Shown here: one piece after another, positions 6,524 to 17,428 of the stretch
Position numbering within the stretch: the first letter of the stretch is position 1
Layout: every line of letters begins with the position of its first letter
Source: Pirellulales bacterium
Lineage (GTDB): Bacteria; Planctomycetota; Planctomycetia; Pirellulales; JAEUIK01
NCBI GenBank assembly: GCA_019745975.1
Contig: JAIESQ010000019.1
Location: 62,001-126,000, forward strand
DNA length: 64,000 nt
Direction of reading: 5' to 3'
Made by a program: the position numbers and the translations under genes
The notes under the pieces: model-generated
Databases searched by the model: none
Told to the model about the DNA's origin: nothing
The model's input: the letters and a program-made list of their open reading frames with translations, nothing else

Positions 6524-7564
6524 TTAGGAATTCCCCGCACAGGCAGCACACAGCAGATTGACGGAGTCGTTTTCGAATGTCGCGGAATAGGTCGCACATC
6601 GGCAGCGGCTGCAAGCCAAAGGTTCGAGTCGCCTGAGAAGCGAATTCCAATACAAACGGTAGTTTTTGACCGCTTGTTTCCGCTGAATCACCAGGGGTAC
6701 GACAAGCGCCGGAAGACGGACTCTCGCCAAAGCCACCGGCCGCAGTGCCGCGCGCAAGGCATAGTTTTCGTCTAATTCTGCCAGCTTGCGACGCAGCTCC
6801 AAATCCACCGCCCGTTTCTTAGCCGCGATTTCGTCGGGCGAGAGGACGGCGTGGGTGCGCCGCTTCGAACCGTCGGCTTCGCGCAAGAGGGCTCGATAGT
6901 AGTCGTGTAGCCGCTTCTGGTCTCGCTGGAGCCGTTGCTCGATGCGGCGAACGAACTCGGCCGAGGCCGAGATTAGTTGGCGTTTTCCTTCCGCGATCGC
7001 CGTCTCGTAACTGGCAAGGCCCACGGCCGTGCTGACTGGTTCAGCGGCGCGGATATCAGGCTCGGCGAACACGTCCGGTAGCGCGACGATGGCCTGACTT
7101 TCGGCGTTCACGGCAAAACGGAGGATCGCTTCCCATGTCTCCTCGGACCGCAGTGATCCGAGCAGCGTCCACAGGTGGTATTCGATCAGGGCCGGTTCGG
7201 CGGCGCCATGTCGGGCACGCGCGTTCTGCCAGCCGAAGGTGCGTCCGATTTTTTCGCTCAGATCGCGGCTCGTGAGGTAACGATCCGGGATGCAAAACGA
7301 ACCGTCTCGGGGCACGGCGACGTCGAGTACGCGCGCCGCGATGTCGAGGAACTCGCCACCCAACCCAACTTGAAGCGCGCCGCTGGCCGGCGCAGTGCTG
7401 AGCAAGAACTCTTCGCCCGGCAATTGGGCCTGGGCCGCGATCTCCGGCGGCACCACGACCGACGCCGGGAGTTCCGGCGTCGGCCAGTCGGCAGCGCCAC
7501 CGCTGCGTTCAAAAAGTTCGACGGCAAACGCTTGTAGCTCGTGGTCCAGCGCGGTGACCGACAT
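6524..7564 (-). CDS. Zinc-ribbon, coiled-coil protein paired with SNF2 helicase
   Basis: A 346-residue protein of unknown family. Residues ~1-170 are globular. Residues ~195-275 form a long charged helical segment (EFVRRIEQRLQRDQKRL, then DEIAAKKRAVDLELRRKLAEL) that should be a coiled coil. The end is a four-cysteine zinc ribbon (CSRCRC ... LLCAACAG). Its ATG is 2 bp behind the stop of the SNF2 helicase gene, so the two are one operon and probably one complex, the small protein perhaps supplying nucleic-acid or partner recognition. No toxin, nuclease or methylase motif was seen. Confidence 0.75.
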   Translation of the reverse strand: MSVTALDHELQAFAVELFERSGGAADWPTPELPASVVVPPEIAAQAQLPGEEFLLSTAPASGALQVGLGGEFLDIAARVLDVAVPRDGSFCIPDRYLTSRDLSEKIGRTFGWQNARARHGAAEPALIEYHLWTLLGSLRSEETWEAILRFAVNAESQAIVALPDVFAEPDIRAAEPVSTAVGLASYETAIAEGKRQLISASAEFVRRIEQRLQRDQKRLHDYYRALLREADGSKRRTHAVLSPDEIAAKKRAVDLELRRKLAELDENYALRAALRPVALARVRLPALVVPLVIQRKQAVKNYRLYWNSLLRRLEPLACSRCRCATYSATFENDSVNLLCAACAGNS

Positions 7565-7566
7565 GT

Positions 7567-9483
7567 CTATTGAAAATCCTCGCCAAACAATGCGTCGTCC
7601 AGTTCTTTGGCTTGCACGTATTGTTCCTGGGCTTCGAGGAGCGTATCGCCCAACGCCGCAAACGACTGTTCGAGTTCGGTGTCGTCGCGCGAGCGGAGCC
7701 AGAGATTCAGCACCAGCGACTCGAACTGATCGCCATCCTCCAGGTTGCCCAGGATCGAGCCGACCTCGCCCACCACCAATTCAAACATCCGAATCTTCTC
7801 GTTGAGCACGTTCAGAATGCGTTCCTCCAGCGAGTTGGCGGTGCAGAGGTTGAAAACGAATACCTCGTGAGTCTGGCCGTAGCGATGAATGCGACCGATC
7901 CGTTGTTCGATTTTCATCGGGTTCCAAGGAAGGTCAAAATTGATCAGTGTATCGGCGAATTGCAGATTGCGTCCCTCGCCCCCCGATTCGGTACAGAGCA
8001 TGATCGGGACTTGTTCGCGAAAGGCCGTCACGGCTTCATCCTTTTCGAGAGCCGATTGCTCGCCGGAAAAGACCGAGAAGGCTAACCCTTGCGTGCGGAG
8101 TAGTTCGACCAGGTGCGTCATGGTACGGCGAAAATTCACGAAGATCAGCACCTTATGCTGGTGCGATGACTGGATCAATTCGAGCAAGCGCACGTCTTTG
8201 GCCGAGTGGTCAATCGAGGCCCCCAGACGCGCCAGCGCGGCCGCCTCGGAATCGGCGGAAGCAAGTCGCTCGAGCGCCGCCGCCGCGGTCATCGGGTGAC
8301 TCCCTGACGCCGCGAGCAAGCTGCTCAACTGCATTCGTGCCATCATGGCCGACTGGCCCACAACCGACACGTCGAGCTCGGCGCTTTGATCTGTCGTATT
8401 CGAATTATTCGTGGCCGCTTCGTCGGCTGGCGCGAGATTGTGGTGCGACCTGACCCCACGGCTGCGCAAGAATTGCGCCAGGCGCCGATAGAATTCGGCC
8501 TCGATCCCCATGGGGTTGGCCAGCACGGTTTGTGCATAACGCGGCGGTAGATCGAGTTGCACCAGGCTCCGCGTGTTGCGGACCATCACTTCGCCCAACA
8601 ACGATCGCAAACGTTGGCGGTTGAGTGCGTCACGTGGATTGCCCCGTTTGACATACTGCCGCTTGAAATCGGCCTCGGTCCGCAAATGGCCCGGAGCCAA
8701 CAGCGTGAGCAGGTTGTAGAGCTCAATCAGGTTATTCTGCACGGGTGTTGCCGAGAGCAGAAACATGTACCGCCGTTGCAGTGAATTGACGAGTTGCCAG
8801 TTCAGCGTGGCGCGGTTCTTGCAGTGATGAGCTTCATCGACGATCACCAGATCCCAGGCCTGTGCAGACACGTGCGCCGCACGCTTCTTATGCTTCACGA
8901 ATGGCAGCGATGCCAAGATGCGATCGTGCTGCCGCCAGAAGTCCGCGCGATCGGCCGCGACGCCACTGGGTGGCATGGAGAACGACAGGTCAAACTTGCT
9001 GCTCAATTCCTCGTGCCACTGCGAAACTAACGACGCGGGCGTGAGGATTAACACGCGACGCGCCATACCGCGCAGCAGGTATTCGCGGAGCAACAGACAG
9101 GCCTCGATCGTTTTTCCGAGGCCGACTTCGTCGGCCAGCAACACCCGGCCGCGAAAGTGCCGCAATACTCTGCGAACTGTGTCGATCTGATGCGGCAAGT
9201 GCTCGACGCCCCGCAGGCCTTCCAGGCACAGTAGCTCATCGAAGCCGCGGAGCAGGCTCAGCCGGGCATGTTCTTGATGTAGCCACAGGTCGCGCTGCCC
9301 CGCGCCGCCGCGACTCGGCGGCAGTGGTTCGGCACGGAAGATAACAGGAATTCCACCAGGAGTGATCCAACGATCCGCGTACGGTTCGACTGCGTCGGCA
9401 GACGAGATGCCGGCTAAACTGCTTACGCGTCCTTGCGAAACCTGCGGGGGCATGGAGTCCATTCTCTCGGGTAGCCGCTGCAA
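7567..9483 (-). CDS. SNF2/RapA-like DEAH helicase
   Basis: A 638-residue SF2 ATPase of the SNF2/HepA type. Motif I is DEVGLGKT (118-125), motif II DEAHHC (216-221), motif III SATPVQNN (~244). The C-terminal RecA domain has ESGGEGRNLQ (~508) and the arginine-finger motif QRIGRIHRYGQ (~535). It lacks the long N- and C-terminal domains of E. coli RapA. Such proteins translocate on double-stranded DNA and remodel protein-DNA complexes. Three ATGs are possible at the front (9483, 9462, 9453); the helicase core is unaffected by the choice. It forms an operon with the zinc-ribbon protein downstream. Confidence 0.9.
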   Translation of the reverse strand: MQRLPERMDSMPPQVSQGRVSSLAGISSADAVEPYADRWITPGGIPVIFRAEPLPPSRGGAGQRDLWLHQEHARLSLLRGFDELLCLEGLRGVEHLPHQIDTVRRVLRHFRGRVLLADEVGLGKTIEACLLLREYLLRGMARRVLILTPASLVSQWHEELSSKFDLSFSMPPSGVAADRADFWRQHDRILASLPFVKHKKRAAHVSAQAWDLVIVDEAHHCKNRATLNWQLVNSLQRRYMFLLSATPVQNNLIELYNLLTLLAPGHLRTEADFKRQYVKRGNPRDALNRQRLRSLLGEVMVRNTRSLVQLDLPPRYAQTVLANPMGIEAEFYRRLAQFLRSRGVRSHHNLAPADEAATNNSNTTDQSAELDVSVVGQSAMMARMQLSSLLAASGSHPMTAAAALERLASADSEAAALARLGASIDHSAKDVRLLELIQSSHQHKVLIFVNFRRTMTHLVELLRTQGLAFSVFSGEQSALEKDEAVTAFREQVPIMLCTESGGEGRNLQFADTLINFDLPWNPMKIEQRIGRIHRYGQTHEVFVFNLCTANSLEERILNVLNEKIRMFELVVGEVGSILGNLEDGDQFESLVLNLWLRSRDDTELEQSFAALGDTLLEAQEQYVQAKELDDALFGEDFQ

Positions 9484-9629
9484 TCACCTCATCATACCTG
9501 CTTTCAGCGGCGAGGAAAACTCACCCGAATTCCGGCCCAGGGCCCGTTACTTTTCCTCCCGAGGATATCGATCCCGCTGCGAAGCAAGAGAACACATTTC
9601 GCGAAGTAATTTCGCTGCAGGCGATCCTC

Positions 9630-9935
9630 GTGACGGCCACGATCGCGCTCGTGGCCTATGTGCAGAAGGAACCGCTGTTTCAAGAGCGCGCCGAACTGGT
9701 GTTCGCGCTCTTGGCCGGCATTCCACTGGTCGGCTTGTACAACGTCGTGCGCGGGCGGCGCAACACTCCCCAAGGCGAGATCTTCGTGTACACGCGACCG
9801 GTGCGCGTTTACGCGCGGCAAGTCCTGTTCTTGGCGCTATTCCTCGTATTAGGTGCTTCGTATCTGTATTGGCAAGAGTTGTTGCCAGGCCAGGCGACCG
9901 AAACTCCTGAGGTGGCGACGGCGATCCGGCGATAG
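9630..9935 (+). CDS. Small membrane protein, unknown function
   Basis: Read from a GTG at 9630 this is a 101-residue protein with two hydrophobic helices (TATIALVAYVQ is preceded in frame by more open sequence; LVFALLAGIPLVGLY; VLFLALFLVLGASYLYW). The frame stays open upstream (PEDIDPAAKQENTFREVIS), without ATG, so the real start may lie earlier or be non-standard. The coding pattern looks genuine. It stands divergent to the helicase operon. I do not recognise the family. Confidence 0.5.
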   Translation: MTATIALVAYVQKEPLFQERAELVFALLAGIPLVGLYNVVRGRRNTPQGEIFVYTRPVRVYARQVLFLALFLVLGASYLYWQELLPGQATETPEVATAIRR

Positions 9936-10108
9936 ACGAGTGGCTATGTGGCGAGCTGAATTCTGACAACTCCTCGCCCCCAGCTACGGACTTCGGGTTG
10001 ATCGAGACGGAGCCGTTGTTTAAGAAGGTGGCCAAATGTGAACGAGGTGTTCCGGCCAGCGTCCGAACAAGGCGATTGTCGCGCGCCAAGAACTGTCAAT
10101 CGGAACGC

Positions 10109-10981
10109 TTAACTTCGCGGCAAAAGCAACTGCGCCATTTCCTGGGCCAGGTTGCGAAATTCAGTCGGATTGGTCGGTGCTTGCGCCAGCCGCACATTCT
10201 CGTCCTTGCGCTGCATGCCGGGGTAGACCGGCATGCAGACCTGGTGGTTGCGGATGTCGTGCACGGCGTAGAGCACGTCGATTTCCCACTTGCCGTTGCG
10301 TTCGACTTCCTGCCGCAGGTCGAAAGCGGCTTGGGCGGCATTAATGCAGACGGCGGCCTCGATCAGGGCTTCGCGATAGCCAGGCATGTTGCGGGCGTCG
10401 GGCCCCCAGACTTCCTTCAGGCCGTTGGCGGCTTCGCGGACCGCGACGAAGATGCGCTGGATGATCGATCGCAGCATCGGCGAAAGTGACCGTGACCAGA
10501 ACTTTTGTGGTTGCAGATAGGCGTCGACGGCTCCCGTTACCGCGCCGCAACCACTGTGGCCGAGCATGACCACCAGTCGCACGCTGTCGCTTAGCGCGTT
10601 GAGCGCGAAGTCGACGCTCCCCATGCAGACGTCGCCCAAGACGTTACCCGCCACGCGGATCACGAACACATCGTTGAAGCCCTGGCCAAAGAGCATTTCG
10701 GTGGGCACGCGGGCATCGGAGCAGCCGACGACGACGGCGAACGGAGTTTGCCGCGGCATCGAGCCGTGTAAGCGCTGCATGCCGACTTCGAGGCCGTTGC
10801 AGGCGACGACGTAGCGCGGTTCGCCTTCGCTCGTGGTGCCGGTGCGGCAGCTTTCCATCCAGCGCGAGAACATGCGATTGCCGTCTTCGAGCGTGCGCCG
10901 CGCGTGGTCGGCATCGATCGGCAGCGGTTTGGCGGAGGGGTTCTTGGGATCGAAGCGGTAGATGTAGTCGATCGTGTTCAT
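10109..10981 (-). CDS. Beta-class carbonic anhydrase
   Basis: Interconverts CO2 and bicarbonate. With the start at MNTIDYIYRF the protein has 290 residues. The beta-class zinc site is complete: C87-S-D89-A-R91 (VGCSDARVP) with the Asp-Arg dyad, then H142 and C145 (LGHSGCGAV). A longer in-frame start at 11056 would add a low-complexity Arg/Ala stretch without support, so the inner ATG was preferred. It lies downstream of the DabA/DabB-type genes on the same strand, about 120 bp after the NuoM-like gene. DAB transporters themselves are thought to work as vectorial carbonic anhydrases; a soluble enzyme beside them may balance the cytoplasmic bicarbonate pool or serve carboxylases. Confidence 0.93.
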   Translation of the reverse strand: MNTIDYIYRFDPKNPSAKPLPIDADHARRTLEDGNRMFSRWMESCRTGTTSEGEPRYVVACNGLEVGMQRLHGSMPRQTPFAVVVGCSDARVPTEMLFGQGFNDVFVIRVAGNVLGDVCMGSVDFALNALSDSVRLVVMLGHSGCGAVTGAVDAYLQPQKFWSRSLSPMLRSIIQRIFVAVREAANGLKEVWGPDARNMPGYREALIEAAVCINAAQAAFDLRQEVERNGKWEIDVLYAVHDIRNHQVCMPVYPGMQRKDENVRLAQAPTNPTEFRNLAQEMAQLLLPRS

Positions 10982-11100
10982 GGTTGCATGCCTTGCCGGC
11001 GCACGCGCCGCGCTAGTCGCACCGTGGAGCGCGCTGGCTGCTCGACGTCGCGCCACTTGGCCGACTTCGCCGCAGCCGTCGATTAGGTTCCACGAGTATT

Positions 11101-12585
11101 CTACCGCGAAGATTTGGGCGAGTGTGGCGCGACGGGTTTACCGCGCCGGGCGGCCAGCGACGGGGCGGATTCGGGCCGGGCGGCCGTGCCGGCGCCAGAC
11201 GCGAGCCGCGCGCGTTGCTTGACGAGCTCGGCGGCCGCGGCGTAGCGCGACTGCACTCCCGGCTGAGGGAACAAACCACCCCCTAGGATGAGCACGGTTA
11301 GGACGAGAACTGCCACGCGCTCGGGAAGTCGCACCTGCAAGTCGATGGTGCCGCCGCGGCGAGCACCGGTAAAGACACGAAAGTACGCGTGCAGAATCGC
11401 CAAACCGTTCAGCGTGGCGGCCAGCACGATCAAAATGCCGAACAGTGAATGAACTTGCACGGCACCGTCAACCAACAGCTCGACGCCAATGAACCCGATC
11501 GTGCCCGGGAAGCCGATGCTTGCCAGACCCGTCAGCAGGAACAGGGCCGCCAGGCCAGGTGTCTGTTGGTACAAGCCGTAGAATCGATCTAGCTCAAGCC
11601 GCCCGACGCGGTGCTCGATCGCCCGTAGTGTCAGTCCGTAGCCCCCCAGTGCGAGAATGACCGAAATCCACAAGCACAAAGCGCCCGTCAAGGCGACGGG
11701 TGTGGCCGTCTCCAAGCCGACGAACACCAACGACGAGTTGCTCAGGAACAAATAGCAATAGAACCGGCGCGCGTCACGCTGCACGAGGGCCAGACAGGCG
11801 GCGTAGAGCGCCGTGATCAGGCTGATAATCGTGATGCCACGAAGTACCCAGTCGGGTGCGACCGGCAGCACAAGCCGCATGGCGGCATACGCACTGGCCA
11901 TCGGCACGAGAAAGACGAGTGAATTCGAGAACGAGCCGAATTCGCATAAATCGGCCATCCAGCCATGCAGCGGCACGATACCCGCACGCAAGAGCACAGC
12001 CATGGTCAGCAACAGCACGCCGACCAACCGTAGGTTTGCCGATTCGGACCACCCGACGAGCGCTTGCCCGGCCACGAGTAACGCGACGAACAGGAGCATG
12101 TGGATCGACAGGACGCGGGTCGAACATCCTTGCGAAAAGAGTCCGACCCACGGCGGAATCGTGCCGACGGCCAAGAGTACGACGATCATCGCAGGCTGTT
12201 GCGAGCTGATGGTCGCCAGCAGAATCGCCTCGGAAATCAATAACCAACCGAACGACATCAAGCGCAGCTTGGTGCGCGGTGTGGCCAGCGCAACGAGCAG
12301 GTAGAACATGGCCCCGACAGGAACCAAGGGTGCGCTCAAGGCGTCAATGGAGAAAAGTGCTCCACCTGAGACGACCTCGCCGAGATCCCAACGATCGACG
12401 GCCACTGGGCCGTCGACGAGAGCGAAGTTGATCCAGCCGCCGACCGCTGCGATCAGCGCTAGTGAGCAAGCCACGAGCGTGTGCCGCCGCGCGATATCCG
12501 AGTCGCGCTGCCAACCGGCGCGGAGAGCACCCAATAAGGGAAGGAGGATGGTCATTTGTAGCCAGGGAAGGGCCATGACGTTCAT
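11101..12585 (-). CDS. NuoM/MrpD-like proton-channel subunit of the DAB operon
   Basis: A 494-residue polytopic membrane protein with ~13 helices and the Proton_antipo_M pattern of complex I antiporter subunits ([16 protein letters not shown], with the lysine-free form of the usual PxHxW motif; [19 protein letters not shown]). It ends in a ~55-residue polar, Arg/Ala-rich cytoplasmic tail. Its ATG overlaps the dabB stop by 4 bp (ATGA). Standard DAB systems have only one such subunit (DabB); a second one is unusual. It may form a second proton path or stabilise the complex. Not a part of a true Nuo operon, since no other nuo genes are present. Confidence 0.85.
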   Translation of the reverse strand: MNVMALPWLQMTILLPLLGALRAGWQRDSDIARRHTLVACSLALIAAVGGWINFALVDGPVAVDRWDLGEVVSGGALFSIDALSAPLVPVGAMFYLLVALATPRTKLRLMSFGWLLISEAILLATISSQQPAMIVVLLAVGTIPPWVGLFSQGCSTRVLSIHMLLFVALLVAGQALVGWSESANLRLVGVLLLTMAVLLRAGIVPLHGWMADLCEFGSFSNSLVFLVPMASAYAAMRLVLPVAPDWVLRGITIISLITALYAACLALVQRDARRFYCYLFLSNSSLVFVGLETATPVALTGALCLWISVILALGGYGLTLRAIEHRVGRLELDRFYGLYQQTPGLAALFLLTGLASIGFPGTIGFIGVELLVDGAVQVHSLFGILIVLAATLNGLAILHAYFRVFTGARRGGTIDLQVRLPERVAVLVLTVLILGGGLFPQPGVQSRYAAAAELVKQRARLASGAGTAARPESAPSLAARRGKPVAPHSPKSSR

Positions 12586-13967
12586 AGCAATTCCTTGGGG
12601 TAGGCTGGCGCACCCTGACGATCGAATTCGGCGGCGGCGCCGCCACGCAGTTTGGCAGTCCAGCGCCGCTCAAGCCGATCACACCAGCGAAACGTGCGCA
12701 GAAATGGCCGCACGACGCAGCGATCGATCAACGCGTCGAGATAGCCGCGCTCCAGCGCCAAGCGATAGAGCCTGACTCCAAACCGCCCGGGGATGCGTCC
12801 TTCGAGCCCCGACGTGCCGGGCAGATGTTGCCCGATCGCATTCTCCAGCGAGTGATAATCGTGCAATAGCGTCGGCGCCCGCACGAGCTGCAGGGTGCGC
12901 AGACAAGCGTGGCCGATGATGTGGATCAGGGCGATATAGCGGAAGCCCAGCCCAATTTCGGCAGTGATGATGCCGACCTGCGTCAACGAGGCGAATGCCA
13001 GCGCGCTTTTGACGTCTGCTTGCACTCGGGCGGCCATGGCGGCAAATACTGCCGTCGTGGAACCCAGCAGCACGACGATCGTACACAACAGCCACGACTC
13101 GTCGAGGATTGGGCCGGCCCGCAACAACAGAAACGCACCCAAGTGCACCGACAGCGCGCCATAAAAAACAGCACTCGACGGGGTCGGGCCTTCCATCGCT
13201 CGGGGGAGCCATCCCGAGAAAGGAATCAGCGCCGATTTGCCGGCCGCGGCGACTACCAGCAACAAACCGACGAACAAGGCCTGGCTCGACGTCAGCGCGG
13301 CATGGCCGGCCGGCCAGGGGCCTTGTCCCATGAGCTTGATGAAATCGCCCTCGCCGGTGAGGTGGTGCAAGGCAACCGCGGCGATCAATAGAGCCGCGTC
13401 CGAAATTCGATACACCGACCACACGCGCTGACCATTAATGACAGGCGCGGGACGCTCATGAAAATAGGCCACTAACAACGCACTCGAAAGCCCGACCAAT
13501 TCCCAGCCGAGGAACAGCGTTTCGATCGTGCCGGCCAGACAAGCGACGATCATGCCCACGAGGAAGATCGCGTAGAGCAAGAAAAACCGATGGTAGCCCG
13601 GCTCGCGATGGAGGTATCGGTTGGCAAATGCCCCGATCGTGCCCACCAAGGTGAAGGTCAGAATCGCGAAGGGGACCGACAGACGGTCGAACATGAAGCT
13701 GAGGTGAAAGTGGAAGTGTTCGTGCGGGATCACGACCCAGTTGCCGAGTTCGATCGGTACGTGACGTTGGCCAGAGAAGAGCATCAGGCCGAGCACCGCG
13801 ATGGCAGCCAAGAGCCCCGCGACGACCGCAGTCTGGGTGGCACGGGCGGTGGTTTGCTCACTGATCGACCAGCCGACCAGCGAAGAGAGCCCAACCAAGA
13901 CCAGTAGCGCCGTTGGCGCGACGACCGTGGCCACGCCAAACGCCAGGTAGAACGCGTCGACATTCAT
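12582..13967 (-). CDS. dabB: DabB, NuoL-like proton-conducting subunit of inorganic carbon transporter
   Basis: A 461-residue membrane protein of the NuoL/NdhF family. Conserved blocks include [40 protein letters not shown] and [39 protein letters not shown]. It is shorter than true NuoL and lacks the lateral helix, as DabB proteins do. DabB passes protons and drives DabA, which hydrates CO2 at its zinc site. The start was set at the ATG overlapping the dabA stop (ATGA); a further in-frame ATG 36 bases upstream is less likely. Translational coupling through three genes indicates one complex. Confidence 0.9.
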   Translation of the reverse strand: MNVDAFYLAFGVATVVAPTALLVLVGLSSLVGWSISEQTTARATQTAVVAGLLAAIAVLGLMLFSGQRHVPIELGNWVVIPHEHFHFHLSFMFDRLSVPFAILTFTLVGTIGAFANRYLHREPGYHRFFLLYAIFLVGMIVACLAGTIETLFLGWELVGLSSALLVAYFHERPAPVINGQRVWSVYRISDAALLIAAVALHHLTGEGDFIKLMGQGPWPAGHAALTSSQALFVGLLLVVAAAGKSALIPFSGWLPRAMEGPTPSSAVFYGALSVHLGAFLLLRAGPILDESWLLCTIVVLLGSTTAVFAAMAARVQADVKSALAFASLTQVGIITAEIGLGFRYIALIHIIGHACLRTLQLVRAPTLLHDYHSLENAIGQHLPGTSGLEGRIPGRFGVRLYRLALERGYLDALIDRCVVRPFLRTFRWCDRLERRWTAKLRGGAAAEFDRQGAPAYPKELL

Positions 13968-16900
13968 GCGCGAGGCTCCGACGCGGCTGCGATCGAACCG
14001 CAAGATTCAGGAACGACTGAGGCGAATCCCAAGTGGTCGCGCCAGCCGCGGTACCAGTCGTCGGACGAGCCCACCACCGGTAATTCGGTTGTTTCCGGAT
14101 CGTAGGGCTCGAATCGCCCGCCGCGATAAAGCTGTACCACGGCAGCGTCAGGCGCTAGTACGGCCAGTTGCACCCAGTCCCGTTCGACCAGTTCGGACAA
14201 CGACGGGTTTCGCGCAAGTATCCGCAACATGGCCTCGGGCGTAGTCTCGATGACAAACACGATTCGCACGGGCTCGTGGATTTCAACCATTTGCCACGGG
14301 AGTCCCGAGCGCAGGTCGCTGGCGGCACCGTCCATGACTCCCAACAGCGACGTGATGTTGTGCGGCAGTTTGGTGTCGCAGCCGTAACCGCTGGGGTCGA
14401 CAAACGAGAAATAGTACTCGAGGTTGATCCCCGCGCAGACGGGAATCACCGCTTGCAGAATGCGCGTGAGCACGCGTTGGGAGTCATCGTCGAGCATAGG
14501 ATCATACGATGCGAGAAAGGTGCGGCGATCGAGGAACAATCCGCGGGTGCGCCAGCGTCGGCCCACGTAGCAGATTGCGTTCGTGGCGTGCCCATATTCG
14601 GGGCGGACTTGCGAGAGGTCCTCGGCGCGGCCTTCGACGTGACGCAAGGCAGCCTCGGGCGATAGGTCCATTTCGGCCGATTCGAATCGGCGGCAACGCT
14701 CGTGAGCGTTGCGGCGGCGGGCTTCGTCGATGGCAGCTTTCGCGGTTTCGAAGTCGTCGCGGTGCGAACTGGGGAGGCGATCGAGGTCGTAATACCGCAT
14801 GCTTTCGTCGCACGTATTGTGGTACGCGCCGACGAACACGGTTTCGCGGGGGATGTTCAGGCCGCGTTCGGCCAAGGTATAGCGGACGCGCGCGTCGTTG
14901 AGCATGAACGAAAAGGCGCGCGCGTTGGGTCCGCCTCGCCCGCCGCCACAAGCGCCGCAATCGTGGGCAGATTCGTGCGGGTTGTTAAGGCTCGACGAGC
15001 CGTGGCCGACGATGATCACCAGCCGCGAGAAGCGGGCCGTCAGGCCGATATCCTCAAGCACCCGCTGGGCTATGTCGGTCATTTCGTCGACAGAATAGCC
15101 GAGTTGCCCATTCGCGGGGCCAGGCTCGGGTCCGGTGCGTTCCAGCGACAGTCGCGTGATCGGAGGTGGTTGCACGAACTGCCCAAACAGCCGGCGGACT
15201 TGCGCGGTCAAGCGCGGGAAGAGGACTCGAGCCACCAACGGAATCGAAGCCAGACTGCCCAAGAGCGCCGCGATAGCGCCGCCAAGAACCGAGCGACTTT
15301 CGGTGTGCAGGCGGTGCGACGCATGTCCCAGCACGCGACGGGTCTCGCTGCGCCGGCGATGCGATTGTTCGAACGAGTAGACCACTTCCTCCTGCACGAA
15401 GTGCCGTGGCTTAACGACGACCGGGCAGAGCGGCACGTAGTGCGCTTCAGCCAGGCCACGGTAGTACATGGCAACCCCGAAGAAGCCGGCGACGCCGAAC
15501 GTCTCGCAAGGCGGCGCAACTTCTTCGAGGTGGCGGCGGAACGATTCCTCGCGTTCGTCGATGCAGCAGATGACTTGAAATCGCGGGCGTGATTCGGTGG
15601 GCCGTGCATGAGGCGCATGAGCAAGCCAGGCATCGAGCGCCTGATTGCGGTAACGGCGCTCAAAGGCCAGTTGATAGACGCGCCGTCGCTCGACATCGTT
15701 GAACGCTTCAATCTCCTTGATAAGCGTCAACCATTCGTCTGGGGTTAATCGCCACAGATCGGGAGGGTGCCAACCGATGGTCTGCGCAAGCTGAAAGATC
15801 ACGAATGCGCGCTGGTATTCGCTCGTGGCGGCGGGGACTACCGCACGCTGGCGCAGCCGCACGCGAATGGTGCCCAAGTCTCCTGGCGATTCATCGCATT
15901 CACGTGCCAGGTGCGCGATCGCCAATCGCTCGAGCAACAGACGCACGGCCATGTATTCGACAAGCGTCCCACGCGGCGCCGGCCGCGCGGCCCACTCGGC
16001 ATTTGTTTCCATTTGCCACAGCATGCCGGCCCAGCCACGCAATGCCAATAGCGTCCGTTCCAGGTAGCTGTCTTGCTCCTCAGCGGGCACGCCCAGCACT
16101 TGCAGACTCTCGGCAATCAACTCCAGCGGCCGCAGCCGCGCCGTCGCAATGCGGGCAAGCTCCGCGGGGAGTTCGCGCAACCAAGGCTCGACGGGATGGC
16201 TGTTGGCATAGAGGGCCGAAAACGACGCCAGAAAGCCATCGTCGGCCGCCGGCAACTGCCACGCGGCCAACCCTTGATCCAGAAAAGGCGCACAAAACCG
16301 AATCAAAACTTCGTTGACTAAGCGATCGCTGTCGAGGCCCGTTGCGGCCAACATGAGATCGCGATGCCTTACGGCGACGGCCACCGGGTTGCTCATCTGG
16401 GCGGCGTTTGCCGCCGAATCGTCGGACGATCGTGACTGGTCGCCAATGGGCAAGTCGCGAACTCCGCGGCGGCAAATATGCCACAATAGGTGGAGCGTGA
16501 ACGCTTCCCAGGTGCCAGTGTCCCACTGTTCGACGTTGCCCGATCCGAAGCGTTCGATGAGCGTTGCCGCCGCCGTGCGGATCGGTTCGTCGCTGCGCGG
16601 GCGACCAACACGCAGATCGCGCATGACCCAGTGCCGCGTGCGGTTGATCATCTGCTCGCGCACGCCTTGGGCCACTTCCGGACGGAAGCGGCGCAAGGCG
16701 TCGGTCTCGGCGATCCACCAGCGCAACTCGGCGTCGGGCCCGTGTCGCAGCGGATGTTCAAGCATGGCCAACCGCAGCCGGTAGCGTGTGCCGAGAAAGC
16801 CGATCAACCGGTCGGCGCTATCCGCCAGATCGTCGACCAGCACGGCCGACAGGTCTTCACGCAAAATCCGCCCCGATTCAAGCTTCGCGTGAAAGTCCTC

Positions 16901-17179
16901 CTCGCGCAAGTAAGGTCGGCACCCGTAAGTCCGACCGCCGCGTTCGACCCCCTCGGCAAAGGACAGGTGCTCGAAAGCGTGCAGCGTATTGTGGTGCACG
17001 AACACCTGGATTGGCGCTTGCGTGGGCAAGAGATGCGCCGCGTGTTCGATCGCGTGCTCAAGGTCGGCATGTCGATCGCTGGCCGCCAGAGATCGGGCGG
17101 GCGGAGTCGCGACCGCGGCGCCAGGATGAAACGCCGTATCGAATGGTGTCTTACCGTCGGCCACGAATCCTCGACTCAC
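13964..17179 (-). CDS. dabA: DabA, zinc-dependent inorganic carbon accumulation protein (DUF2309)
   Basis: A 1071-residue protein of the DUF2309/DabA family (formerly YbcC). The beta-carbonic-anhydrase-like zinc site is visible as C-x-D in [16 protein letters not shown] (~536-538), His in [13 protein letters not shown] (~725) and Cys in [13 protein letters not shown] (~740). Typical N-terminal text is [19 protein letters not shown]. It exceeds the ~830 residues of the Halothiobacillus protein, mostly through an expanded N-terminal half. DabA couples DabB-driven proton flow to one-way CO2 hydration and so builds up bicarbonate. It is the first gene of the operon dabA-dabB-nuoM-like, with carbonic anhydrase behind. 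No LysR regulator adjoins. Confidence 0.93.
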   Translation of the reverse strand: MSRGFVADGKTPFDTAFHPGAAVATPPARSLAASDRHADLEHAIEHAAHLLPTQAPIQVFVHHNTLHAFEHLSFAEGVERGGRTYGCRPYLREEDFHAKLESGRILREDLSAVLVDDLADSADRLIGFLGTRYRLRLAMLEHPLRHGPDAELRWWIAETDALRRFRPEVAQGVREQMINRTRHWVMRDLRVGRPRSDEPIRTAAATLIERFGSGNVEQWDTGTWEAFTLHLLWHICRRGVRDLPIGDQSRSSDDSAANAAQMSNPVAVAVRHRDLMLAATGLDSDRLVNEVLIRFCAPFLDQGLAAWQLPAADDGFLASFSALYANSHPVEPWLRELPAELARIATARLRPLELIAESLQVLGVPAEEQDSYLERTLLALRGWAGMLWQMETNAEWAARPAPRGTLVEYMAVRLLLERLAIAHLARECDESPGDLGTIRVRLRQRAVVPAATSEYQRAFVIFQLAQTIGWHPPDLWRLTPDEWLTLIKEIEAFNDVERRRVYQLAFERRYRNQALDAWLAHAPHARPTESRPRFQVICCIDEREESFRRHLEEVAPPCETFGVAGFFGVAMYYRGLAEAHYVPLCPVVVKPRHFVQEEVVYSFEQSHRRRSETRRVLGHASHRLHTESRSVLGGAIAALLGSLASIPLVARVLFPRLTAQVRRLFGQFVQPPPITRLSLERTGPEPGPANGQLGYSVDEMTDIAQRVLEDIGLTARFSRLVIIVGHGSSSLNNPHESAHDCGACGGGRGGPNARAFSFMLNDARVRYTLAERGLNIPRETVFVGAYHNTCDESMRYYDLDRLPSSHRDDFETAKAAIDEARRRNAHERCRRFESAEMDLSPEAALRHVEGRAEDLSQVRPEYGHATNAICYVGRRWRTRGLFLDRRTFLASYDPMLDDDSQRVLTRILQAVIPVCAGINLEYYFSFVDPSGYGCDTKLPHNITSLLGVMDGAASDLRSGLPWQMVEIHEPVRIVFVIETTPEAMLRILARNPSLSELVERDWVQLAVLAPDAAVVQLYRGGRFEPYDPETTELPVVGSSDDWYRGWRDHLGFASVVPESCGSIAAASEPRA

Positions 17180-17428
17180 ACGCTAGGACATCCGCGGGCT
17201 GCGGTGCGGATACTCCAAGTCTACTAGACGGCCCCGAACAGGGGCCAGACACGTTTCTACGCGTGACGCTTCGGCTCCACCGCCGAACCGAATTGTGATA
17301 GCCTGATTTACGCGGCAGCGACGAATAGCTTGCGGAAAAGTAAGATAGTCCGGTGCGACGCGGGCGACGGTACGTGCGCCGCCAAGTGTTGCCGCCACCC
17401 GGCAGCTCTTTGCGAAGGACGACTTTTG

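Noticed and set aside
6524-9483. Known phage-defence system (DISARM- or Dpd-like) because of the SNF2 helicase
   Set aside because: No methylase, phospholipase-D nuclease or deazaguanine genes are adjacent; the partner protein matches none of their components that I know.
13964-14003. Start of dabB at an ATG 36 bases upstream inside dabA
   Set aside because: The ATG at 13967 overlaps the dabA stop by 4 bp, the same coupling as at the next junction, and begins the hydrophobic first helix.
10109-17179. A respiratory complex I (nuo) or Mrp antiporter operon
   Set aside because: Only two antiporter-like subunits are present and they are coupled to a DabA protein with its zinc site; none of the other nuo or mrp genes occurs.
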